Positions 20,969 to 29,185 of a DNA stretch of 30,000 nucleotides are shown here, in pieces. Within the stretch, counting starts at the first letter, position 1; every line of letters begins with the position of its first letter. This DNA is from Symbiodinium natans (taxonomy: Eukaryota; Sar; Dinophyceae; Suessiales; Symbiodiniaceae). The stretch spans positions 1,130,001-1,160,000 of the forward strand of contig CAJNDS010002135.1 in assembly GCA_905221605.1 (NCBI GenBank), given 5' to 3'. Under the pieces are notes generated by a model that did not search any database, was not told the origin of the DNA, and saw nothing but the letters and a program-made list of their open reading frames with translations. Made by a program: the position numbers and the translations under genes.

Positions 20969-22894
20969 CTTTGTCACCGGCACCAGTCCCAAGTATGTCG
21001 CCGAGCCGTAAGCCCCACACCCTTTCAACCTTAAAGCCCTAAACGCTCGAATACCTAAGGCTCATGTACCCGGAAAGTTGCAACCCTAATCCCCGAGCCC
21101 TGCAAGCCCTATGCCCCAAGACTCGGAGCTTCAATCCCAGACCTGAGCTGCCGAGAAGGCAGCCTCAGTTTTTTTCGTTGCGGTACTCAGCCAGCAAGAA
21201 ACCCAGAACCCTGGCCGAAACCCGAAGCCCTAACCCCTAAACCCTAAACCCTAAACCCCTTTTATTGTTTGGGCTTAGGGTTTTCGCAGCTTACCAGGCT
21301 GGGAGGACTTTGAAGCCAAGCTGCAAACTGCCACAAAGCAGCTCGGCAGTGGAAGTAGGGTCAGGGTTTAGGGTTTAGGGTTTAGGGTTTAGGGTTTAGG
21401 GTTTAGGGTTTAGGGTTTAGGGTTTAGGGTTTAGGATTTAGGGTTTAGGGTTTAGGGTTTAGGGAAGTAGCTGCTTTTGGAGTTTTGGGTTGTTTTTGCC
21501 ATAGTGGGGCAAAATTTTGCATCTTCAAGTAAGGAATATAAATTTACATTTTTATAATACTATCCCCACCATGAACTAGGTTCAGGGCTTTTTGGGCTTT
21601 TGGGGGGGGGGGTTTAAGTTTTGGGGGTTTGGGGGGGTTTGGGGGGTTTGGGGTTTTTGATGTTTTGGGGTTTGGGGTTTTGGGATTTTGGGGTTTTGGG
21701 TTTTCGGGGTTTTGGGTTTTGGTGTTTTGGGATTTTGGGGTTTTGAGGATTTGAGGTTTTGAGGTTTTGGGTTTAGGCTTTCAGTACGTTTGTGAATCTA
21801 GTGGCCTATGAAATTGAACGGCTCTGCTTGGGGTAGTTGATACTACTAATCTACTCTAGCGCCAAATGAAGGCCACCTTTTTTGGTCTTTGAAGACCCTG
21901 AGCCCCAAACTCCCCTGCTCCACAAGTCTCCCACAAATCGCCCACTGTGTTAGCACACAAGTGCACACGTTGCTTTTTTGCAGTCCAGGGTCCTGAAGAA
22001 AAAAAACAGAGGCGCGCTAAACCCCAGACCCTAAACCCCTAACCCCAGACCTTCCAAACCTTAATGAAACTCACCAAGCCCCAATCCCCAAAATCCTAAT
22101 CCTCGAACCCCTGTACCCCCAAACCCCAAACTCCGAGCCAAATTCTGCAAGTCCTAAACCCTAAACCCTAAACCCTAAACCCTAAACCCTCATTAAACCC
22201 TAACCCCTAACCCCTAACCCCTAAACCCTAAACCCTAAACCCTAAACCCTAAACCCTAAACCCTAACCCTAAACCCTAAACCCTAAACCCTAAAGGCCAT
22301 GGTGGGCCACCTTGGACCCGCAGTTCCAGCAGCCCTGGCGTTCTTGGGGGTTTAGGGTTTAGGGTTTAGGGTTTAGGGTTTAGGGTTTAGGGTTTAGGGT
22401 TTAGGGTTTAGGGTTTAGGGTTTAGGGTTTAGGGTTTAGGGTTTAGGGTTTAGGGTTTAGGGTTTAGATAGGGTCTTGGGGTTCTAGGGTGAAGCCGAAA
22501 GCTTCAACCCTAACCTCTAAACCCTAAACCCCCATTGGTTTTAGGACTTTGGAGTTTTAGGGCGTCCGGGTTCTTGGCGTTCAGGGCTTCTGGGTTTTGG
22601 GCGTAAGGGGCGCTTAGGCTTGAGAGGGCTTGGGCTTGAGGGACAAGAAGGGTTTAGGGTTTAGGGTTTAGGGTTGAGGGTTTAGGGTTGAGGGTTGAGG
22701 GTTTAGGGTTTAGGGTTGAAGTTCATTTCCTAAATTCGGGCTTAGGGATCCTAAACCTTAAACCCTGAAACCTTAACCCTTAACCCTTCTAAGTCCTAAA
22801 CCTTAATTGAAACCCTAAACCTAAAACCCTAAGGAGTGCTTATAAGAGATCAGGGTCTCACAAAGTTTAGCCTCGAAGGCCTTGGCTCCTTGCG
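20969..22894 (+). CDS. Exon series 7
   Basis: Candidate exons: 20969-21007, 21148-21182, 21290-21354, 21984-22011, 22324-22349, 22871-22894, phases compatible throughout. The first has a T-rich acceptor (TTTTGTATTCGTAG) and a GTAAGC donor. 21290-21354 reads LPGWEDFEAKLQTATKQLGS. 21984-22011 follows TTGCTTTTTTGCAG and reads QGPEEKKQ. In 21855-21992 the - strand also has a very good acceptor and a 48-codon frame, so two readings compete there. Family not recognised. Confidence 0.5.
21290..21354 (+). CDS. Candidate exon, helical, charged
   Basis: Acceptor TTTTCGCAG, donor GGAA|GTAGGG. The peptide LPGWEDFEAKLQTATKQLGS has heptad-like spacing. On the reverse strand a GTAAGC donor and a pyrimidine-rich acceptor are also visible; phase agreement with 21148-21182 favours +. 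Confidence 0.5.
21366..21463 (+). repeat. (TTTAGGG)n array, about 14 units
   Basis: One unit reads ATTTAGGG. Starts 12 bp after exon 21290-21354. Confidence 0.95.
21590..21775 (+). repeat. G/T-rich tract with TTTTGGGG-like units
   Basis: Degenerate runs of GGGGTTTT, GGGATTTT and GGGGTTT, unlike the TTTAGGG blocks elsewhere. Strong G-quadruplex potential on the + strand. No coding frame of interest. Confidence 0.8.
22151..22467. repeat. Largest pair of opposed telomeric arrays
   Basis: (CCCTAAA)n at 22151-22294, with 6-bp and 8-bp unit variants, and (TTTAGGG)n at 22347-22467 (about 17 units) flank a 52-bp island that includes exon 22324-22349. Confidence 0.95.
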
Positions 22895-23069
22895 GTTTGG
22901 CGTTGTTAGGGCTTAGGGTTTAGGGTTCAGAACCGCCTAAACCTTAAAACCAAAGTGCGGCTTCAAGAAAAACCCTAAACCCTAAACCCCAAACCCAAAA
23001 CCCTAAATCCTAAATCCCACACCCGAGCGACCACCATCTGCAAGGGCGAGCTCTGAGGACGCCGCGCTG

Positions 23070-23071
<2 letters not shown>

Positions 23072-23108
<37 letters not shown>
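23072..23108 (+). repeat. 37-bp poly-G run
   Basis: Starts right after an exon-like island (23045-23071, ending CGCGCTGTTG). A GTGTGC donor-like string follows the run. Shorter G runs lie at 8696-8714 and 13441-13462. Confidence 0.85.
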
Positions 23109-23109
<1 letters not shown>

Positions 23110-23164
23110 GTGTGCGGGGGAGGGTGGGGCAGTAAGGGGCGATCACCTTTTCTGAGGGCTTTCC

Positions 23165-23415
23165 TTGGTAGTTTCATTGGGCCCTGAATATGGTTCCTTA
23201 CCTTCTTTCCGGGGTTCTGGCGGAACTACCCTAAGAGCTTCTGGACTACACCCGAGATTGGGGATTCTGGGTATGGTCCACGGCTCTTGAGGTTTTGGGA
23301 GCTCTCTGCCCCAAAGATTGCTTGTAGCCTTCAGCTGCTTCTCAGTGCGTGGGCATTTTTCTTCCGTTGCGGTTATGAGTAGGGCTTGACAGTTTAAGTT
23401 ATGGGTGTAGGGTTT
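23165..23415. other. 250-bp repeat-free island, open on both strands
   Basis: A single - strand frame is open for about 88 codons (roughly 23415 down to a TGA near 23150), with no ATG, and it contains a GAAG|GGTAAGG-type donor at 23202/23201. The + strand is open over much the same span in the opposing register, reading FWRNYPKSFWTTPEIG and ending in a hydrophobic run. Neither can be ruled out by eye. The island is very likely exonic on one strand; + is the default because its neighbours are +. Confidence 0.45.
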
Positions 23416-23542
23416 TCAAACGTGGGGTTGACGTAGTAATTAGAGAGATCATGGTTTGGGGCTTCAAGGCTCCAGTTTAGGGTTTAGGGTTTATAGGGTC
23501 TAGGCGCAAAAAGCCCGGCCAAATCTGTAAAATGTAGACTCC

Positions 23543-24685
23543 GAGACAGCCATCGTTCTGTTGAGGCAGTCGGCGTTGCTCCTGAGCGCACGTATGTGCA
23601 CGACTGCCTTCTTCTCAACAGGGGCGACATGCATCTACTCTCCCCCCCCCCAGCGTGCATTCACCCCTAAGCCCTAAACCCTAGACCCTCAACCCTAAAA
23701 CCAAAACACCCACGCTTGCTGCCAGCTGTGGTCAGGAGCCGATCCATGTGCAAGCGATTCGTGCGGTGAACAGCACACTCAGCCCCACCAAGAAGGCGTC
23801 AACACCGGGGGTGGGGATCCTAAACCCTAAACACTAAACCCTAAAACCTAAACGACGAACCCTAAGACCCAGGCATCCGCAAGAACTGCCGGAGTAACAG
23901 GATCGTTGGAAGTATTTTGCCAATTTGGGGGTTCAGGGTTTGCCCCAAACCCTAGACCCAAACCCCAAACCCTAAACTCTAAACCCTAAACCGTAAACTC
24001 CAAGCCCTAAACCCTAAACCCTAAACCCTAAACCCTAAACCCCATGATGTTAAGGATGCTTGGAGGGACTCCTGGAAAGGATGCTGGGACGTGCGGCCCT
24101 ACACAGCCTCTCTATTTATGGGTTTAGGGTTTAGGGTTCAGGGTTTAGGGTTTAGGGTTTAGGGTTTAGGGTTCAGGGTTCAGGGTTTCAGGGTTTAGGG
24201 TTTAGGGTTCAAGGTTTAGGGTTTAGGATTTACCGGGGACCTTTGCAAAGGGTCCCTCCTTGACGTAAGACTCAGTGTGAGCCGGTCAGGTCCACAAAGA
24301 ATTGATACTTGCATTTAGTTTCCCCCCGTTAATTGGTTTAGGGTTTAGTTTAAGGGTTTAGGGTTTAGGGTTTAGGGTTTAGGGTTTAGGGTTTAGGGTT
24401 TAGGGTTTAGGGTTTAGGGTTTAGGGTTTAGGGTTTAGGGTTTAGGGTTTAGGTTTTCTTGGTATATTGTGTATATTATTAGCATAGGGTGTAGCAGGCT
24501 CCTTTGCAACATATTCCTTTACATGTACAAGTATTCCTAAAGCCTAAACAAATCCTAAACCCTAAACCCTGAACCCTCAACCCTCAACCCTAAATAAACC
24601 CCAAACCCTGCCATGTGAAACAGGCCTTGATCCTGCGCGTCGCCAGCGGCACAATGGGATCCGCGCGCCCGCGGATTCTAACAGG
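23543..24685 (+). CDS. Exon series 8
   Basis: Candidate exons: about 23543-23590 (frame SETAIVLLRQSALLLSA, donor GTATGTGC), 23736-23810, 23884-23904, 24055-24090, 24290-24317, 24495-24524, 24624-24685. From 23736 onward phases agree. 23736-23810 follows a long pyrimidine/GT tract ending GGTCAG and reads PIHVQAIRAVNSTLSPTKKA. 24055-24090 reads DAWRDSWKGCWD and ends at GTGCGG. The last is read with a GC donor; a second frame through 24707 (LRVASGTMGSARPRILTGQD) is equally open. Family not recognised. Confidence 0.45.
23736..23810 (+). CDS. Candidate exon, 25 codons, phase 0/0
   Basis: CTTGCTGCCAGCTGTGGTCAG precedes the frame EPIHVQAIRAVNSTLSPTKK and it ends at GGGG|GTGGGG. The reverse strand gives a hydrophobic peptide with no good splice site. 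Confidence 0.55.
24236..24256. repeat. Perfect hairpin GGGACCTTTGCAAAGGGTCCC
   Basis: 21-bp near-perfect palindrome at the right edge of a telomeric block; it resembles the GGTCCC ends of family 4. Confidence 0.6.
24345..24452 (+). repeat. (TTTAGGG)n array, about 15 units
   Basis: Near-perfect. Followed by an AT-rich stretch and exon 24495-24524. Confidence 0.95.
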
Positions 24686-24779
24686 GCAGGATGAGCACCT
24701 CGCCTTGTGGTTTTAGGGTTTAGGGTTTAGGGTTTAGGCTTTAGGGTTCAGGGCTTAGGGTTGAGGGTTTAGGGTTTAG

Positions 24780-25630
24780 GGTGTAAGTTCAGGGCTCACA
24801 GGGTTTAAGGTTCAAAGTTCAAAGAGTCCGGGGTTCAACCGTTTACGGCTTAGGGCTTTAAAGTTTGTTCGGGGTTCAGGGTTTTAGAGTTTAGGGGTCA
24901 GGGTTAAGAGTTGAACAGACCAGAGTTGTCGCTCGTGTTGTTGTTGAGGGTTCAGGGCAAATCGGGTCGGGTTCAGGCATCAAGGGCTTACCCTAAACCT
25001 AAACCCCAAACCCTAGGGCTTAGGGTTCCAGAGTTTCAGGGCCGAGGGTTCAGGGCAAATGGGGTTTCGGGTTTGGGGCCCCCTGTCTCGTTCTCGGACT
25101 CTTGAACCCTCCGAGGGTTTCTTTGAGAGTGTTACGGAAGGGTTTAGGGTTGAGGTTTTTATGAGTTCGGGTTTGGGGTTTTTAGGGTTTAGGCTTCAGG
25201 GTTCAGGGTTTAGGGTTCAGGGTTTAGGGTTTAGGGTGCTGGTTCAGGGCTCAAAGGGTTTAAGGTTCAAAGAGTCCGGGGTTCAACCGTTTACAGATTA
25301 GGGCGTTAAAGTTGTTCGGGGTTCAGGGTTAAGAGTTGAACAGACCAGAATTGTCGCTCGTGTTGTTGTTGAGGGTTCAGGGCAAATGAGGTCGGGTTCA
25401 GGCCCTAAACCCTAAACCCCAAACCCTAAACCCTAAACCCTAAACCCTAAACCCTAAACCCTAAACTCTAGGGTTCCAGAATTTCAGGGCCGAGGGTTCA
25501 GGGCAAATGGGGTTTCGGGTTTGGGGCCCCCTGTTTCGTTCTCGGACTCTTGAACCCTCCGAGGGTTTCTTTGAGAGTGTTACGGAAGGTTTTTAGGATT
25601 GAGATTTTTATGAGTTAGGGTTTGGGGTTT
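24780..25630 (+). repeat. Tandem direct duplication, two copies of about 400 bp
   Basis: Copy 1 is about 24780-25180 and copy 2 about 25226-25630. Shared blocks include GAGTCCGGGGTTCAACCG, GAGTTGAACAGACCAGA, TCGCTCGTGTTGTTGTTGAG and CTCGGACTCTTGAACCCTCC, with only scattered substitutions. Internal telomeric content differs: copy 1 has a short CCCTAAA block (24991-25016), copy 2 a longer one (about 25403-25468). The motif GAGGGTTCAGGGCAAAT occurs twice inside each copy. No exon could be placed with confidence. Confidence 0.85.
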
Positions 25631-25773
25631 AGGGTTTAGGGTTTCGGGTTTAGGGTTTAGGGCCCAAAGCCCCTAACATCTGACCTGTGCCGAGGCAGAT
25701 GCCTGCAATTTTCATTACGCCGGGGGTCCCTGACGCCTTGGGACCATGCTTGTGTTCAGGGTTTAGGGGTTTA

Positions 25774-25904
25774 GGGATTTAGGGATTTAGGGATTTAGGG
25801 ATTTAGGGATTTAGGGATTTAGGGATTTAGGGATTTAGGGATTTAGGGATTTAGGGATTTAGGGATTTAGGGATTTAGGGATTTAGGGATTTAGGGATTT
25901 AGGG
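25774..25904 (+). repeat. Homogeneous 8-bp variant array (ATTTAGGG)n, about 16 units
   Basis: The unit has one extra base compared with TTTAGGG and is repeated with almost no variation, then reverts to GGGTTTGG/GGGTTTAG at the right edge. Confidence 0.95.
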
Positions 25905-25933
25905 TTTGGGGTTTGGGGTTTAGGGTTTAGGAT

Positions 25934-26036
25934 CTTAGTAGCTGAGTGAATACACTTTACACTTTTTGGGATACTATAAGCCCCTATAGAACTGAAAGTG
26001 TACACTTTCTGGGGGCTCATGAACTCAGCAACTAAG
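25934..26036. mobile_element. Inverted-repeat element, family 1 (copy b)
   Basis: 103 bp with ends CTTAGTAGCTGAGT and ACTCAGCAACTAAG (13 of 14 complementary). Most of the internal sequence is shared with 1511-1629. It sits just right of the ATTTAGGG array. Confidence 0.8.
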
Positions 26037-26210
26037 TGTTCAGGCTTTAGGGATTTAGGCTTTAGGGATTTAGTACCCCCTTATTATCATCCTTTTGGGG
26101 ACTGTTAGAAAAGGGGGAACAACCCTAAACCCTAAACCCCCAAAACCTCAAACTTCAACACCGAGCCCCGGAGCACTTTCGAGAACGCTTCACCCGGGCT
26201 TCTTCAAAAG

Positions 26211-27649
26211 AGGAGTTCACCTGACAGTTGCTGGGGTGAAGGTTTAGGGTTTAGGGTTTGGGGTTTAGGGTTTGGGGTTTGGGGTTTGGGGTTTAGGGTT
26301 CAGGGTTTGGGGTTTAGGGTTTAGGGTTTAGGGTGCCATTGTGGGAAGGAAGCTTCAGATCATTCAACAGGACTCCCAAGCCTTAAACCCCTGTCCTTGG
26401 GATGTTCCCCCTTCGGTTTAGGGTGGGTTTAGGGTTTAGGGTTTGGGGTTTAGGGTTTAGGGTTTAGGGTTTAGGGTTTAGGGTTTAGGGTTTAGGGTTT
26501 AGGGTTTAGGGTTTAGGGATTATAGTACCTTCTATTCTCAATCCCTCTTCAGCACTGTCAGTACACTGGGGAACATCCCAACTCTGAACCCTAAACCCCT
26601 AAACCCCTAAACCCTTAAAGCCTGAACCCCAAACCCTAAACCCTAAACTCTAAACCTAAACCCTAAACCCTAAACCCTAAACCCCTCATCCTTTCGACCT
26701 TCGACCCCCAAGTCCTGCACGAGGCCGAACGACACCAGCTGCAGCCGAACCACGAAGTTCGGCCGCGGGCGGTCCGAGGGCAGCAGGCGAGTTTCAGGGT
26801 TTAGGGTTTAGGGTTTACGGTTTAGGGTTTAGGGTTTAGGGTTTAGGTTAGGGTTTAGGTTGGGAAGGAAGGTAGGGCTTAGGGTTTTGCAGGGTTATTG
26901 GGAGTGGTTGGTGGGGTCGGTTGGGCCAGTAAGGCCAGTTGCCAGTAGGGCTAGCAGGGTTGGTAGGGTTGAGGGCTTAGGGTTTTGGGTCTAAGGTTTT
27001 TTTTGGAATTTCAGGTGTCTCTAGTTGTTTCTGCCAGGGCTCTGGGTTTAGGGTTCAGAGGAAGCAGGGCAAGCGCTTGAAACGCCTAAGCACAGTAACT
27101 TGGTGCCCTGAACTTGCTTTGAGTTTCCTTATTATCTTAAGGTTTAACCTTTTTTCCCCTTGGTTCTTGGAGAAGTAAGAAACCCCAATACCCTAAACCC
27201 TAAACTCAAAAGCATCCTTCCGGCTGGTGACAGGACACTGCAACCTCACGTTGTCATGACAGAGCCCATTGCATCGAGATCGCCGCTTGTTTCAACTTAG
27301 GGTTCAGGGTCTCAGGTTTAGGGTTTAGGGTTTAGGGTTTAGGGTTTAGGGTTTAGGGTTTAGGGTTTAGGGTTTAGGGTTTAGGGTTTAGGTTTAGGAT
27401 TTAGGGCTATGGTTTTGGGTTTCAGGTTTAGCTCTAAATTCGGTCCCATTTGGGTCCCCCATGCAGCACGGCAGCTTTAGGCAACGGACCCCAAGAAGAG
27501 TGACCCTCTGTTCGAGAACGACCCATCTAGAATCCCCAGTGATGTCCTGTCTCCCTTTCTTACGAGTTCGGCTACCTAAGCCCCTTGGCCCCAAACCGAG
27601 AAAGCCTCGACTCAACAACAAGGTTACGGCGCGGTTAACGATCCCGTGA
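26211..27649 (+). CDS. Exon series 9 with in-frame stop: 3' end of the + strand gene
   Basis: Candidate exons: 26211-26235, about 26374-26393, 26713-26786, 27065-27141, 27234-27288, 27467-27649. The last four join in phase. 26713-26786 follows a 30-bp pyrimidine-rich stretch ending CCCCCAAG and ends CAG|GCGAGT. 27065-27141 reads GKRLKRLSTVTWCPELALS and then a short hydrophobic run. 27234-27288 reads TLQPHVVMTEPIASRSPLV. The final exon ends in TGA at 27647-27649. Everything to the right lacks exon-like islands in this orientation until 29120, consistent with a gene end. Confidence 0.55.
26397..26581. mobile_element. Family 2 element split by a telomeric array
   Basis: Left end TTGGGATGTTCCCCCTT at 26397, right end GGGGAACATCCCAA at 26581. 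Between them, 26414-26518 is (TTTAGGG)n of about 14 units, after which the element resumes at GGGATTATAGTACC. The intact copies have CTTAGTAGGGATT at the matching place. A further diverged partial copy lies at 26072-26124. Confidence 0.7.
27312..27392 (+). repeat. (TTTAGGG)n array, about 11 units
   Basis: In the last intron, between exons 27234-27288 and 27467-27649. Confidence 0.95.
27467..27649 (+). CDS. Probable terminal exon, 60 codons plus TGA
   Basis: Acceptor GGGTCCCCCATGCAG. The frame starts HGSFRQRTPRRVTLC and ends in a Lys/Pro/Leu-rich basic tail (PKPLGPKPRKPRLNNK) before TGA. The TGA is followed at once by a run of A residues (GTGAAAAAAAGACATTG). Dinoflagellate 3' ends lack the usual AAUAAA and A-rich AAAAG/C signals have been proposed, so this could be relevant, but that is inference. 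The reverse strand is open for 88 codons too. Confidence 0.5.
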   Translation, partial: HGSFRQRTPRRVTLCSRTTHLESPVMSCLPFLRVRLPKPLGPKPRKPRLNNKVTARLTIP

Positions 27650-28340
27650 AAAAAAGACATTGTGTTGAAGGGTTTGAAGTCGAAAACCTCGGTTTTTTCG
27701 ATGTTTCCGTGCTAGGGTGCTCCGTAGCGCATGTCCGAAAACCCCATTTTTACCGAGGGTTTTGATAATTTTGGCCGAATCCACTGTAAATAGCAGTGTT
27801 TTCGTGCGTTCACGATTTCTGAAGTCGCTTTATTGGAGAAGTGTTTTTCTCGGAAATAGTGGTATTTACAGCGAATTTGCATGTTAAGACAGGTTTTGTG
27901 AGACGTTTATTTTTGAAAGCCCTTCGGTGACACGTTTCTGGACGAGTAGACAAGCAAGGGCTCAAGGCTGTCTTCGTGTATGGAAACGTTGGTATTTGCA
28001 GCGAATTCGGCAGTTCAGTATACTTCAGTGTTATAGTTTCGGGCTTGCAGTGCGTGGTGTATGGTTCAGGGTACATGGGCATAACGGTGAAGCCTCAAAC
28101 GTGCACTCGAAAGCCTAAACTCTGAATTCGAGAGAGTCGAATTAGAATTGAGGTATTTGAGCTTGCAGGACACTGTTGAGGTTTGCCAAGAGCAGAGCTT
28201 GGGGCGTGCACTGTCGTGAATATTTCAGGGTATAGAGGCAGGAGGGTGTCAGGGAAAACTCGAAAGCTTAAACCGAAGAAGCCGAAACAGGGTTTAGGGT
28301 TAAGGGGTGAGGCTTCAGGGCTTAGGGCTCAGGGCTTAGG
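27650..28340. other. Repeat-poor stretch after the stop codon
   Basis: No telomeric units until about 28290. A loose repeat is visible: GGTATTTACAGCGAATTTGC at 27863 and GGTATTTGCAGCGAATTCGG at 27991, 128 bp apart, with CTGTAAATAGCAGTG at 27785. Open frames here lack exon boundaries and natural composition. Probably the 3' flank between two convergent genes. Confidence 0.45.
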
Positions 28341-28832
28341 GCTACGCAGATCAAACGAGCCATCTGCTGGCAACGGAACCATCTCTGCGGAGACATAAGC
28401 ATCCCAAAAGCGTTGGTCCATGTGAGCAACAAAACCGCGCAGCTGAGCACACAGAACGTAGGGTGGTGGCCTGATGGGGAGACCAGATACAGGTCCGAAA
28501 CAACGCTCCACACGCTGGAGACACCAAAGAGCCCAGGGCGAGGCACGGAAGCTTCCTGGTTGTGCACGAAGACGAGCAAAAGCCACTGCGGACAAGCAGC
28601 TGCTGGAAAGAAGCAGATGCTCCCATGGCACACCGCCCCGCCGGGAGTCCGTCAGACTGGCTCGCAAGGCCATGTACTCAGCAAGTCCAGCTGGAAAGGG
28701 CGTCGTCAGGACTTCGATGTGAGCAAGAACATCTTCATCACTGAAGTTCACAAGCCAGGGCAGGCAGGTCGCAACATCTTCGCGAAGGAGCAGCGCAAGG
28801 CAGAGCGAGATAGCCAGCCAGGCGAGAACCAT
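28329..28832 (-). CDS. Convergent gene fragment: 167-codon frame with hydrophobic N terminus
   Basis: Starting at the ATG at 28832-28830 the frame begins MVLAWLAISLCLALLL, a good signal peptide or anchor. It continues with a soluble, Leu/Ala-rich sequence (FSDEDVLAHIEVL, GLAEYMALRASL, FVAHMDQRFWDAYVSAEM). The open frame extends nine codons further upstream, with a CTTCCAG acceptor-like site. At the 3' end GATCTGC|GTAGCC can act as donor (exon end 28346); otherwise translation runs a few codons into telomere-like sequence and stops at 28329. Codon choice (GCT, CTT, CGT, GTT) looks genuine. The + strand is open for 156 codons from 28413 but gives an odd polar peptide. No family recognised. Confidence 0.55.
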   Translation of the reverse strand: MVLAWLAISLCLALLLREDVATCLPWLVNFSDEDVLAHIEVLTTPFPAGLAEYMALRASLTDSRRGGVPWEHLLLSSSCLSAVAFARLRAQPGSFRASPWALWCLQRVERCFGPVSGLPIRPPPYVLCAQLRGFVAHMDQRFWDAYVSAEMVPLPADGSFDLRSPKP

Positions 28833-28907
28833 GGCCAGCACACCTGGAAGCCCACACGGCTGCCGAAATCAGTGCTTTCCTGACACGCTGTCCAAATGTC
28901 GTAATCA

Positions 28908-28908
<1 letters not shown>

Positions 28909-28989
<81 letters not shown>

Positions 28990-29002
28990 ACACCCCCCCC
29001 CC

Positions 29003-29076
<74 letters not shown>

Positions 29077-29116
29077 CCCCCCCACCCCGCCCCCCCCCCC
29101 CCCCTCCCCCCCTCCC
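28909..29116 (+). repeat. 208-bp poly-C tract
   Basis: Almost pure C with a few A, G and T interruptions (e.g. 28990-29003, 29076-29087). Ends CTCCCAAG. Proline and glycine frames here are not genes. Length may be distorted by assembly. Confidence 0.9.
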
Positions 29117-29119
29117 AAG

Positions 29120-29185
29120 TAACATCCGTCAACTCGAAACCGAAGCCGTCAATCCCAAACCGCAAAAACATCTGTATTCGGCGGG
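29120..29185 (+). CDS. Exon-like island directly after the poly-C tract
   Basis: The C tract ends CCCTCCCAAG and the next bases open a frame reading NIRQLETEAVNPKPQKHLYS, ending at GG|GTCGGT. If real, the 208-bp C tract would be its polypyrimidine tract. The gene it would belong to is not otherwise visible here. An alternative is a - strand frame covering 29230-29560 with no ATG. Confidence 0.35.

Noticed and set aside
20945-21210. - strand exons (for example frames over 20945-21021 and 21143-21210)
   Set aside because: They chain poorly in phase. On the + strand the same places have T-rich acceptors and GTAAGC-type donors. They are treated as antisense shadows.
27810-28118. Overlapping open frames on both strands
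   Set aside because: Unnatural composition, no splice sites or start context, and a loose repeat inside. Treated as intergenic.
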